64,000 nt of DNA, taken from Megascapheus bottae (lineage: Eukaryota > Chordata > Mammalia > Rodentia > Geomyidae). Below, one piece after another: positions 33,340 through 44,560 of this stretch. How positions within the stretch are numbered: the stretch's first letter is position 1; each line of letters opens with the position of its first letter. The stretch is taken from positions 46,866,358-46,930,357 of the forward strand of contig JANJXV010000004.1 in the NCBI GenBank assembly GCA_024803745.1, given 5' to 3'. Made by a program: the position numbers and the translations under genes. The notes beneath the pieces were generated by a model. That model did not search any database. It worked only from the letters and a program-made list of their open reading frames with translations, and had not been told where the DNA came from.

Positions 33340-33720
33340 ATAATTGGTTTTCTGTATTACATCATAGTTTGTATAACAAACTATGTGAGGTAATCTAAAA
33401 ATGTTTATTTAGCTCAGAATTCTTAAGTTTTAAAATCCAAGGTCAGGGAGCCTCTTTGGGTAGGATTTGAGAGGGCTACCAATAGTGGGTGGTATTACAC
33501 TAGAAAATATATGGGAGAAAGGGGACACCATTTTAAAATAAAAAGTCCAATAGAGACTGCAGTCTCACAGTCCTTTTCAGTAATGTCCTCAATTGATCCA
33601 AGACCTCCCTCCCATTAGGCCCCAACTCTTAAGGCTCTGCCTCCCAGACTTGCCATAGTGAGTACCAAGTTCTCAATGCAAGAATCTATATCCAAACTAT
33701 AGCATTCTCTCCTGGAATAA
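33340..33720. repeat. Probable old unclassified interspersed repeat with a 10-bp hairpin
   Basis: CATAGTTTGT / ACAAACTATG (33363-33372, 33376-33385) form perfect arms around ATA. The following text (AAAATCCAAGGTCAGGGAGC, TTAGGCCCCAACTCTTAAGG) has the feel of an old mammalian interspersed repeat, but I cannot name it. Confidence 0.35.
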
Positions 33721-33784
33721 CACATGTCTTTTATTTCTAAGACTATGTTAACCTTCCATCACAATGATATTAATTTTTTGCTGT

Positions 33785-33958
33785 GGTATAATTTAATTTT
33801 TATTGTATTTTATTGTTTGGGTAATGTATAGAGGAGTTACATTTATCAGGTAGTGGGTACATTACTTCTTGAACAGTGATACCCCTTCTCATGTTTTTGT
33901 CCACCTCCCCCTCCCCCTCTCAATCATCTAGTTTTTCTCCTTCCCTTCCCTATTGACA
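33785..33958 (-). mobile_element. LINE-1 3'-terminal fragment
   Basis: TTTATTGTTTGGGTAATGTA, TATCAGGTAGTGGGTACATT, GATACCCCTTCTCATGTTTT and a C-rich patch. Confidence 0.8.
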
Positions 33959-34081
33959 TTATTTTTTTAGAAAAGAAGAGCAAGTAATTCCTGAATTTTA
34001 GTTAATGTTTAATAAAATGGTATATAGTGTTGATCAATACTTTGGGCTACACAATGTTTTCAAAGGCAGACAGCCTTTTTT

Positions 34082-34178
34082 AAAAAACTATTTTTTCAGA
34101 GCTGAGGAACTAACTCAGGGCCTTGCACTTGCCTAGCAATGGCTCTTATGCTGAGCTAAATCCCCAACCCCCAAAGCA
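34082..34178 (-). mobile_element. Single-unit ID SINE
   Basis: AACTCAGGGCCTTGCACTTG, CCTAGCAATGGCTCTTATGC and TGAGCTAAATCCCCAACCCC: the complement of a classical ID element, close to the BC1-type consensus. Confidence 0.7.
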
Positions 34179-34657
34179 GATAGCCTTTAAAAAAAAAACA
34201 AATGAAGGAAGCAAAGGAAGGGAACAAAGAGAAAAATAGTTTTTGAAGCAGTCAAATCTATAAATTACATTGCTTTCCTTCATCTTACTCCTGAAAGTTG
34301 AGATTTGTGTGTTTACTGCTGTCACACAACATAGGAGTTGGTAGGGACACTGATTTTCTTTAAAATAAAAAGAGTAATGCAACAACTACTAGGATAATTT
34401 AACAAAAGATTTCCTGGGAAAGCAGATAATTTTATTCTAAAAGAATATTCCAGGTTTTTAAATTATTTTTGTAACTCACATACAATATTTATAAAGACAG
34501 CCAAATCCACAACCTCCATTCACTGATTTTTTTTTATAATTTTGGAATCTAACTAATTGAGAGTTGAGTAAATAATCATAAAACCTGACATTGCATCCTA
34601 TGTCACAAAGTCACTTCTAGGTAGTTTATTATGCATGCCAAGTTCCCTTTCTCTCTT
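34179..34657. other. No recognised feature
   Basis: AT-rich sequence. Confidence 0.5.
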
Positions 34658-34890
34658 TATCTTTTTTTTTCAGTCATGGAACTTAAACTCTAGGCCTGAG
34701 CACTGTCCTTGACATTTTCAGCTCAGTGCTACTGCTCTATGACTTTAGTCACAGAGCCACTTTAGATTTTCTGGTGGTTAGATGGAGATAAGAGTCTCAC
34801 AGACTTTAGTGCCCTGGATGGCTTGGAAAGGTGATCCTCAGATCTCTGCCTCCTGAGTAGCTAGGATTACACCACACCCAGCAAGCATGC
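34658..34890 (-). mobile_element. B1-ID dimer SINE
   Basis: Complement of the full dimer: TTTTCAGTCATGGAACTTAA ... TTCTGGTGGTTAGATGGAGA ... GATCCTCAGATCTCTGCCTC ... GAGTAGCTAGGATTACACC. Confidence 0.82.
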
Positions 34891-35029
34891 CAATTTATTT
34901 TGATCATTTGTATTTATTTGTATTTTCAGAAATATCTATTTGGAACATTTACCAATTTTAATTTGGGTTATTGGCTTTGTTTCACTCATTTAATTAACTA
35001 ATTATTTATTTATTGAGAAAATGTCTTGT

Positions 35030-35617
35030 TATATAACCCAACAGGACAAACTACTTTCTAAAAATTATTGCTATTATTAATTTTATGTTCCTTATATGCC
35101 TGAATATTAATCTTTGATCAGATAAACTGTTGACAAATATTTTCTTCTTACATAGTTGTTTTGCTGTGTTGCCTATTTCTTTTGCAGTGAAAAAACACTT
35201 TAGTGGGATAGAATCTCATTTTAGCAATCAAAGAAATAGAAATCATAACTACAATGAACATGGTTGTTCTGGCAGTTTTAGCCATATCTCTGCCAGCATC
35301 TGTTCTTTCTATTTTTCTTGATAATGGCCATTCTAACTGGAGTAAGGTGGAATCTTAATGTTGTTTCGATTTGCATTTATGTTATGACCATAGAAATGTT
35401 GAACATTTCTTCATGTGTCTACTGATCATTCTTATTTCCTCTTTAAGTCTTTAGTTTACTTGTTAGTGGGGTGCTTGTTTCTTTAAGGATTTGTTTTTGA
35501 ATGATTTAATTTATTGAGCTCTATGTACAGTTTAGATATGAAGCCCTAGTCTGTTGTATGGCTAGTGAGAATCTTCTCTTAATCTGTGGGCTTTGTATTT
35601 ATCTTGGGAGGACCAGG
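35030..35617 (-). mobile_element. Rearranged antisense LINE-1 fragments
   Basis: 35105-35215 (TTAATCTTTGATCAGATAAAC, CTATTTCTTTTGCAGTGAAA) and 35325-35600 (GGCCATTCTAACTGGAGTAAG, TTTCGATTTGCATTTATG, ATCTGTGGGCTTTGTATTT) are antisense LINE-1 text. The first piece belongs after, not before, the second in a normal antisense element. Confidence 0.65.
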
Positions 35618-35900
35618 AAAAAAATTATACTAAGCAAAGCAAGCCAGGCCTAAAGGAGTACAGGTTGCATAAGTATTCTTAGCAGGGGATCACAATAGCC
35701 CAGTCACTAAGCATGCATCCAAAATGATGGTTCAATGGATGCTAGATATCACCTGGGTTCCAGGCTATGTATATGGACTAGAGCATTTATGGACCACATT
35801 TATGAACCAGTCATGTGTGGTTCTAATTATTAAACAATCTTAGAAAAAGCATATACCAAGAAAATCAAGAGGAAATTCTAAGGTACAATAGGACATGAGG
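35618..35900 (+). mobile_element. LINE-1 3'-region fragment
   Basis: ATACTAAGCAAAGCAAGCCA, then GGCCTAAAGGAGTACAGGTT, parallels the ORF2-end text at 46590. The right limit is uncertain. Confidence 0.5.
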
Positions 35901-35994
35901 ATAAACATCCTAGAGATTCTGTTTCATGTTTTGAAGGAAAATATTAGTCATTAAATCCACAGAAGCCTCAAAACAAAGGGAAATAGTCTCCAAT

Positions 35995-36050
<56 letters not shown>

Positions 36051-36056
36051 TGTGTA
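35995..36056 (+). repeat. (TG)n microsatellite
   Basis: About 50 bp of TG, adjoining the SINE remnant that follows. Confidence 0.97.
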
Positions 36057-36250
36057 TGCCAGTCTTGGGGCCGGGGTGCTCTCCCAGGATTTTTAAAGCA
36101 TTTTTAATTAAAGCTAGCACTTCCAGATTATCTGGAAATTAATTGGAGATAAGGATCTCATAGACTTTCTTGTGTAAGCTAGCTTTGAACCAAAATCCTT
36201 AGGTCTCAACCCTCTAAATAGCTAAGTTTACAGGCATAAGCCACCAGTTC
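36057..36250 (-). mobile_element. Old B1-ID dimer SINE
   Basis: AATTAATTGGAGATAAGGATC, AGCTAGCTTTGAACCAAAAT and TTTACAGGCATAAGCCACCA, the complement of the dimer. Confidence 0.7.
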
Positions 36251-37899
36251 TCAAGTATTCTCCCATTTTTAATCTGGGAATTAGAAAATTCACGCAGGCA
36301 GTAAAGGAATTCATGATATTCTTCTTTCACTTTTATAGCTTCTTCAAAACATATATCAAAATTAAAGTGAATTACGTGAACAAAAGTACTTCTTCCTCTG
36401 GTAGAAAGAGACCCTATGCCTTTCCAATTCCTTGTAGATTTATCTGTCCTTGAGGTAAAAGAAAATTACCAAAACCTCTAGATGTGACTTAATTCATTTC
36501 AACTGTGTATTGGCATTGCCAATAATTACTGGTCCTGTCAGAGTCATAGCAAATGTCTGGTAAACTGGTAATCTCCTTTACTTTACCCATGGTTATCATT
36601 GTTAAAATGGACGAAGGTCCATGTTTCTATTCCCTTTGTAGTTAGATGAAACAACTCTTTGTAATTCTGTTTGCAGGCTCAAAAATATATATTTTGTTTT
36701 GTCTTGTCATTTTGGCCTAAAATGATAAATTTATTAAATACTCAAACTGCAATGCCAGTCCAAGTTCTATTAAGTTGTTCAGTCCACAGAGAGTTAATGA
36801 CTACTGTACAAATTTTGTTACAGAATTAGACAAAAAATTCTGAAGGTGAGGCAAGAAAGGCAGCAAGGAACAAGAATGTATTGTAACCAAGATCATTTAC
36901 TTAACTGTTGCTTATTCCAACAAATATTTTGACCATCTTAAACTGCTAGAATATCAGGAGCTTAGAGCAACTCTAGTCTGGGAAAAATTGACAAACAAAA
37001 CTATAGACAGTGGAAAGAGACTTGAAGAAGGCAAGAAGGTCATGGTACTGGCAGCGGGATAGGGGCACAGCATGGCTGGAGATGGTGTGTGGGAAATGCA
37101 TTGACAAGTAATGAACAATGAGATACATGGAGGGACGGGAGAGGTGACCTCTTCTCTCCCTCCTTCCCTCCCTCAGAGCTCATGCTCCAGCTGCTGAACA
37201 GCCTTTTGGGTTTGTTACAAAGCCTGAGGAAGACCATGAAAGGAATGCTGAGAACCTGCAAGCCGCCAGGACCATAACACTCTCTGTTTTCCTTCTCTTT
37301 CCACTGTTAAAATCCAAAACAAAACAAAACAATATGCCCACAGCAAAATGAACTAATTTAAAATTTTCAGCAGTGGCAAGGAAATATAACAAATGAAATA
37401 CACTACTGCCTAATAACAGAGTATTATGTTTCTGTTTCAGAGTCCTGTTTATGTTTCATCTTCAAAATAGCGAAAAAATAAACTTGAGAAACTTTACTTG
37501 ATTCTTTTATTACTCTAGAGAGTGCAGAATTGTTTCAAATTGAGTAATGTATTTTTTAAGAAAATTGTGACACAAATAATTACAAAAATAAGAGGAAATG
37601 TATGATGAAAGTGTTAAACATCATCTATAGGTTATAATTACCTTTTCCAACTAATTTACCAGACAAACTATTGTTTTATTAGGTTTATACCTTCTTAAAG
37701 TCTGCCTGGATATCCAGGTTAAGCAACTTTTTAATTCATGTTTTTGAATAAATTGCTTCAAATATTTCAGGATTTAAGTGACCTGAAATTATTTGAGATA
37801 ACATCAGATGACTACTCAATCTAGGAGAGCAAGTTGTGTTTCATTAAACGGAAATAAATTAGTAGTGCCCTTCTTTGTGATTCTTATCTATGCATTCAT
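36251..37899. other. Repeat-poor unique sequence
   Basis: No SINE or LINE-1 recognised. Frames at 37040-37392 (minus) have no recognisable protein features. Confidence 0.5.
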
Positions 37900-38480
37900 C
37901 TCTGCCCACCCCAGCCTATTTTGATTAATAATTTCTTTCTATTTTATGATCCCTGTGTTTTTTGGCTGCAAAACGCACAAAAGTAATTAAGCTAAATTGA
38001 AACAATTATAGAAATACACTATTCAATAACTCAGTTGCCAAAAAAGTTTTACTGGCACCAAAGGAGGAAAAAAGAGAAAAAAATTGCCCATACAGCAGTA
38101 ATATCATTCCACATGTTACATTTATTCTTGCAAGCCAGCCAAGCTCAAATTAATTGTAATGACTAAACTTTTCTTCTTGGAGAAAATTAAAGATATGCTG
38201 TTCTCAACACTTGAACACAACCTTGCCGACACTTAAATGCAGAAAAGGGTGTGACATCCTGCCCCGGCTGCCTTGCGCTAATTAATCACTCCGGTATTTA
38301 GGACCATTCAAGCAGACAAATTAATGGGGAATAATTAGTGTATCTTTGTTCCAGCTCAGCTTTGCACACCAGACACTCTTCAAGAGAGAGGAGAGTTTGC
38401 AGCGTGTGAGCTATTAGCACGTGCATAGTTTCACTTCTGTTCAGCATGTTCTTCAGAGATTAAGAGGAAAGGCAAATGAG
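37900..38480. promoter_or_regulatory. Candidate conserved enhancer with homeodomain motif cluster
   Basis: A repeat-free block with many TAAT-core sites: AAATTAATTG (38147), GCTAATTAAT (38278), AAATTAATGG (38318) and AATAATTAG (38331). A GC-rich insert (CCTGCCCCGGCTGCCTTGCG, near 38259) and the palindromic E-box GCACGTGC (38417-38424) lie beside them. The texture resembles developmental enhancers, but conservation is not testable here. Confidence 0.35.
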
Positions 38481-39949
38481 CAGACGTTTGACTGGGGTTA
38501 GGACATCCTTCAGGAAAGAAAGCCCTCTGTTTGGATATCAGGTTTCAGAAGTAGGTCCTTCATGTAGATACAGAAGCTTATGAAACCCAACTAGACCTCA
38601 GAGAACACATCATTTCACAGTCCAATAAAACAAGTCTTCCAAGAAGTAGAGAAAGAAATTCTTTTTGTTTGCATGACTGATATTTACTTGGAGATTAGTG
38701 TAACCTGAAGTTATGTAACATCCTTTTGTCCCACTTATAACCGTTGGCTTTCATGTATTTTTATTGAAAATGATGCTTACACATTTTGTAATTAAACAGT
38801 GTCATCCATTTAACCTCTCCCCACAAACTAAGAACTCTCTATAATATACTTTGTATCATCATAAAACTTGTTGTTGGGGTTTTTTTTATAGAAATCACAG
38901 GGTAGGAAATCCAGACCGAGTCTTGATACCCACTCACTGTGGCCAGGATAGCATTGATTTGACACTGTCATATTTTCATTGCTAGCTGATTTCTGTACAC
39001 AAGGACTTGGGGAACCCACCATTTCTTACCAAAAAACATGCTAAAGTAAGATTTCAGTGATGATTTTCATTGCAATGAGGACCCATCATGACTTAGACTC
39101 CACAGTAAAAATGAAACAGAGAAACAATCAAGTGACATATAAGAGCTCAGATTTTCCTGGATTATGCTCACCAGTTTTATTTGCAATATACATTTCTCTC
39201 ATCACCAGACAAAAACATCCCATTTACCCACACATAAAATTTCAGACTCCAGATTTCATGATGAAGATAAATTATTTCAGAGCTTTTTTTATTATTAACA
39301 GTTGGCTATATACAGAACTTATCTAAACACACTGCAAAAATAACTATGTGACTATAATCACACTTGTTTTAATACCATATGTAAAAGTGATCTTTAATTT
39401 TTCTTTTCTGATACTATTTATATAGCATATAGTATATATTTATGTATGTCTATATTTATATGTATAGATATCCATAATAACCAGGCACTATGGTAGCCAT
39501 GGAGAGAGAGCATTTCTATAAATTCCGTACTACAGGACCACCTGTGTGCTGAGAACGTCAACTTTCAGGACAGTGGAAATGCATAATGGGGCAGGCAAGG
39601 AGGGAAAGCAATTATTATAAATAGAAACCAGACCACAGAAGTAAGAAAACAGACTGCACTCTGAACAGGGCATCAAATCAGTGAGAAATTCTTCCCCTTG
39701 AACTCCAAAAGTAAATTTAGGGTGAGCAAGTTTCATCCTGTTAATAGTGTGCAGCATAAAAATAGTATCCAAGTGTCTGTCATTTCCCCACCTGCCATAA
39801 TTCCAAATTAAAAATAAAATCCCAACTACAACACTCAACTTCTAGCTTTCACAACAACCTGCCATTAGATTAGTAAGGATCTTGCTCTCGATTTTGTGCT
39901 GGTAGAGAAAGGGGGATAGTGGAAAGCCAATCATAAAAAAAAATACCCC
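38481..39949. other. Repeat-poor unique sequence
   Basis: A small TATATA/TATGTA patch lies at 39418-39470. No gene signature; frames at 38828-39326 and 39530-39838 are not recognised. Confidence 0.5.
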
Positions 39950-40520
39950 ACACATCCTTACAATTTCATAGAGGCGAGAAATGAATCTCCCTGTAGTCTC
40001 CTCTGAGATACTAAATTACTGCCTGCGATAAGTCCAGATGCCATTAGAAAGGCTTCCTTCCTGGGAGTGCATCCTCCTAGATCTTTGAAGGTTCCTAATC
40101 CTCATTAAAGGCAAACCCTGGGCGTAGGAGGGGCAGCTCTGGCATCAAGGCACCTGGCGATGACTAAAAGCACTGGCCCCATGTGTGGCTGCCGCTGAGC
40201 AGCAGAATGTAATTTAGTCGCACCAGCGGGAGCAGGGGTCAATGATTTTATATTAATGGGGATCACGACAGTTCTAAGCTGTGGCGTGCTTTGAAATAAG
40301 TGTTGAACAAGGCAGCGAAGAGAGCTTGGCTGAGGAAATGAGCTGTGTCACCGTCTCCTCATGCCTCGCAGCAAACACTGGAATGTTTTTCGTTGCTACA
40401 GATTCCGTGCCATCATAATATTTTATAAACAGCAATTATCTATTTCATTCTGGAAAGAAGAAAAAAATAATGCTGCTAAAGAAGCTGCTAAGGATGAACA
40501 AGTTCCTTTCTAATCCACAA
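39950..40520. promoter_or_regulatory. Candidate conserved enhancer, GC-balanced
   Basis: A repeat-free, CpG-containing block (GGGCGTAGGAGGGGCAGCTC, TTAGTCGCACCAGCGGGAGC, CTCATGCCTCGCAGC) standing out from the AT-rich surroundings. AT-core motifs include TATATTAATGGGG and ATATTTTATAAACAGCAATT. No open frame of note, so a regulatory role is the more likely reading. Confidence 0.35.
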
Positions 40521-41960
40521 AGTCCCAGTGTGAGGCTGGATAAATGAAAATGCAGCTAGGGTGCTTAGATGTGCAAACTAACAAGAAAATACAAGCAGGC
40601 AGGGTGTTGGGTGTGTTTTGTAATACTGAAAAACAGAACATCACATACCTTGGCATGTTACCAAAGTAGCTTGACCTAGAGTAAAGAGATGGGGAGGAAG
40701 TTAGAGACGGTGATTTTCATATGTGTTCAGTGTTCAGTCTTCTACTGAGGTTGAAACCCTCAGTGTCATATCTTATCCAAACTCAATTTGAATTATCAAA
40801 TTCATTCCTAGGTATTAACTCCATTTTAAGTTTTCAGGAGATCAGTATTGTGGGATTTTCCCCCTGAAATTATTAAAAATAATATGAGAGAACAAAAATC
40901 ACTTTGGCAAGCTGTTTTGAATAAGCAAGGGATACAAAATAAAGTTTTTCCATTGGATAGACAAATGCAAGTGGATGGACTGGATTGGGGAACAGTAGAG
41001 ATAAGAGGAAGGAGATTTAAATGTTCAAAATTTCTCTTGAACCAAATGAGTACTGTTTGCCCAGGAAAATTCCTTATTGGGCTTTAGAATTCCTGAGTTA
41101 CTGAGTAAGAACAAAGAAGTAGGACTGAAACTGAATTATATGTACTCTGCTAAGCACATTCTAAAAGCAAACTCCAGGCTTTGCCAGTCTGTTAAAGACA
41201 CACTTTGTAAAGTGGATCTGTGAAACAGTTGCACTATGGAGAACAGTCCTAGCAGAAGCTCACATGCACACAGATACACATGTAAATACTTTGAAGATGT
41301 GCTAAGAAACACCTCATTCTTTAAGTTTTTACAAAATATTCCTCAAGAATTGTAACATAGTAAAGGCTTTGAGAGATTATGAGATAAAGAACCTTTTTCT
41401 GGATCCATCACATCTTTGTCTATCTAGTTTTATTATCACCCTAAACTTATTAACATAACTTTTGAAAAAATATTTTGTGAAATGTTATATATATTAGAGT
41501 TCACTGAATAATTAGTGAATGTGAATTTTCATTAAGTGAAACTAGTAGATCATAATCTCAGTTTCCAGAATATTTCCTCATATATAAGACTAGTTAAGGA
41601 AAGATCTAGGTTAATGTAACTTACTTAACATTTCAGAAAGTATGTAATAAAATATATGGCATTTCTAAATTTATAAAAATATATATTGAAATTAACATAT
41701 TTCAAAATGGGAGAGTCCATTCACATAAATGAAAAGATAAAGGATTATAGACATGTTTCCATCTCCAGATGTGAAGATATGTTGGGTGTTTATGTGAGTA
41801 TTTGGCTAACTCATGTGCTATTGTAACAATATGGAAGAGTTAAGCTGTTCCAAGACTGGACATACACATAGTCTTGTAGGGATAACCAGAGCCTGAACTA
41901 AAGTCAGGAAACTGTGGTACTCTCTTTTACACAAAACCTATGGTGTAACCATAAACTCAG
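40521..41960. other. No recognised feature
   Basis: Includes a 79-codon frame (40848-41087, plus) without recognised family features. Confidence 0.5.
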
Positions 41961-41962
41961 TT

Positions 41963-42180
41963 ATCAGCTAGGCACAGTGGCTCAGGCTTCTCTTCCAAGT
42001 TGTACAGTGATGGAGATCAGAGGATTTAAATTATAAGCTAGCCTGTGGGGGGGGAGAGTGTGTGGAATACTGTGATCATTTCTCACCAATATAGCAGCTC
42101 TTCCTCAGCTATGTGGGATGCATTGTTAGTAAGATCAAGGTTCAGGCCAGTCCAGACAAAACAATGAGATATTATCTGAA
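41963..42180 (+). mobile_element. Old B1-like SINE
   Basis: GCTAGGCACAGTGGCTCAGGC, GGAGATCAGAGGATTTAAAT and ATAAGCTAGCCTGTGG; the right part is disrupted. Confidence 0.55.
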
Positions 42181-42192
42181 CCATAATTCAAG

Positions 42193-42292
42193 CTAACTAG
42201 GTTGGAGATATGGCTCAATTGGTAAAGCAACCAAATAGCAAGCCTGAATCCTTCAGCTGAAATCTTATCCAAAAGCACAAAAATCTCAATAA
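42193..42292 (+). mobile_element. ID-type SINE remnant
   Basis: TAGGTTGGAGATATGGCTCAA, TTGGTAAAGCAACCAAATAG and a degraded B box. Confidence 0.55.
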
Positions 42293-42604
42293 TCAAAACA
42301 TGCTGTATTTTCATCAGATTTTTAAACCAAAATTAATGCAAATAAATATGTGAGAATAAAATATCACAATTTTAAGTAAAGACAAGATTAGTATGGTTGG
42401 TGCTTCCTTTTGTCAGTCTCCAGAATGCTTGAGTTCAGCATTAGGGTTAAGAAGGTACCAGAAGAAAACAACCTAAAGAAAGAAGCACTTGATTAGAAGT
42501 CCAAATCAGATGAATACCCAGGAATGGAATTCCACAACGAAGACCACACTAAAGCTACAAGCACAGTCATGTTAATTGCAGAATTATTTATCATATATAT
42601 AGAA

Positions 42605-42765
42605 TTATATATATAGCGCTCTGCCACTTTGAGCCACAGTACCACTTCTGGTTATCCTGTTGTTACTTGGAGAAGAGAGTCTCAAAAATTTTTGTGCCTG
42701 GGCTGCCTTTGAACTGAGATCCTCCCATTTCAGCCTCCTGAAAAGCACGGATTCCAGTAGTGCAT
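42605..42765 (-). mobile_element. Old B1-ID dimer SINE, partial
   Basis: CTCTGCCACTTTGAGCCACA, GTACCACTTCTGG, then GCCTTTGAACTGAGATCCTC and CAGCCTCCTGAAAAGCACGG. Confidence 0.68.
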
Positions 42766-42957
42766 TTATTAACACAGTAAGCATACCTTTTTATAAAACT
42801 TTTAAAATTATAAAGATATTTTCAGTTTAATACATGGAGTAAATAAGAAGTTAGTATAAATAAGCATTCTATGGATAATTGTAGCTAAGTTACAGAAAGT
42901 TATTTTAGGAGAAGATTTATGCATCATGGGGTTATTTTATGTGGTCTTTTTTTTAAA

Positions 42958-43186
42958 AATAGTGTATGTGGCTTAAACTCTGGCCTGTGTGCTGTCCCTG
43001 AGCTCTTCAGCTCACAGCTACTACCCTATCCCTTGAGCCTCAGAGCCACTTCCGGTTTTCTAAGGGTTAATTGGAGATAAGAGTCTCCTGGTTTTTAATG
43101 CCCTGGCTGGCTTTGAACAGAGATCCTCAGATTTCAGTCTCCTTAGTAGCTAAGATTACAGGTATGAGCTATCACTCTTGGTTTGT
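42958..43186 (-). mobile_element. B1-ID dimer SINE
   Basis: GGCTTAAACTCTGGCCTGTG ... AGCCACTTCCGGTTTTCTAA ... GGCTGGCTTTGAACAGAGATC ... GATTACAGGTATGAGCTATC. Confidence 0.82.
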
Positions 43187-43362
43187 GGTCAAATTTTTTA
43201 AAAACACATCTTTATGTGACAAGTAAGTTTGGAAACTAATATGGTAAAGGTTTATCAACCATAAAATCCATTTATACATATGTACACATATATAAACAAA
43301 GGGGAATTGAATCATGAGGTTATTCTTTTTAAAGCAATAGACAGCCACATGGACAGACATAC

Positions 43363-43416
43363 AGATGGATAGATAGATAAAGAGATAGCTAGCTAGATAG
43401 ACAGACAGACAGACAT
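43363..43416 (+). repeat. Compound (GATA)n/(GACA)n microsatellite
   Basis: GATGGATAGATAGATAAAG, then GATAGACAGACAGACAGACA. Confidence 0.9.
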
Positions 43417-44089
43417 TAAAGTATGATCATTACATATATTTATTTAAAGTATGGAAACAAGTTTGGAAAATCTTTGCTAACTCTACATCTTATACAAGTA
43501 AAGAATAGTACTTTACCAATTTCATCTAAATTATGATGCTGTTTTCACTGGCTAAAAATGTTATGTTTTCCTCTTTTAGTGAGTACAGAAAAATGATATT
43601 GAATAAGAGAAGAGAAAACATAGTACCTTCTGCATATGCCATAAAAATGGAAACTAAATAAATCTGTCCTAAACCACTTTCAGCTTTGAATTCGGCACTA
43701 TTTTAATAGTAGAGGTACATCCTCATTCTTTTAAGGATATTTTTTAAGTTCATATAAAATGTTTCATTCTGAGTGATGGTGTGACATCACCTATTTTAAA
43801 TTATATGAACACTTTCAAAAACGCTTTAAATAAAAATGAAAGAAAATGAATCAATGATAGACTAATAATATAAGCAACCATTTTGTGGGGAGCTCAGCCT
43901 GTTCTATTTATCCACATATGGAAGATAGAAGCTTAGGGAATCACTTTCCAAAACAAAGTACTAATTTTGAATTTTCATGATTTTTTTAAAAAGTAGAATT
44001 TTTATGATTTTTAACAGAGATGTTATGTTTTTACTTTTTCTAAAACGATGAAAATTTCACTCACCTTTTCCCCCCACATCATCTCATGC
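43417..44089. other. No recognised feature
   Basis: AT-rich sequence. Confidence 0.5.
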
Positions 44090-44560
44090 CAACTCTGTAA
44101 CTCTCAAGCCTCAGTAACACCGTTGTCACAAACTGCTATTATCGATGCCCACTACCAACATGTTTCCTTTGTCACTGTGGGATTCTTATTGACAAATTAT
44201 TTTATCTAAAGTGCATCTAAGCATTCATTCTTGGTGGTGGATAATGTATAGGTTGGAGAGATGTGTATGACAGATACCTATCATTATCTTGAAGTATTAT
44301 ACAGAGTACCTTCAACTGCCCCGTATACTTTTTCAGGCTGTGAAAGTGCTCTCCTTTCTCTAGCTCTTGGCCACTACTGAGCTTTTACAAAACTCCAGTT
44401 ACAGCTTTGCTTTTTCCAAAATTTCATATCAACTGAATTACATACTACAATGTTTTTGCTAATTTTTTGACGTAGCAATGGCTATTTCGTTTCCCACTGC
44501 CCATATTCTGGTCTGATGGTTTATTTCTGTTCAATGTTATACAGTAATCTACTGTCTAGG
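44090..44560 (-). mobile_element. Possible ancient LINE 3' region, antisense
   Basis: AGCTCTTGGCCACTACTGAGC, TTTGCTTTTTCCAAAATTTC and ATATCAACTGAATTACATAC recall the complement of old LINE-1 3'UTRs (the 'ggcaaccactgatc...' and 'ttgccttttccagaatgtc' passages). Confidence 0.45.

Noticed and set aside
40848..41087. 79-codon plus-strand frame
   Set aside because: No family signature was recognised and the length is within chance for this sequence.
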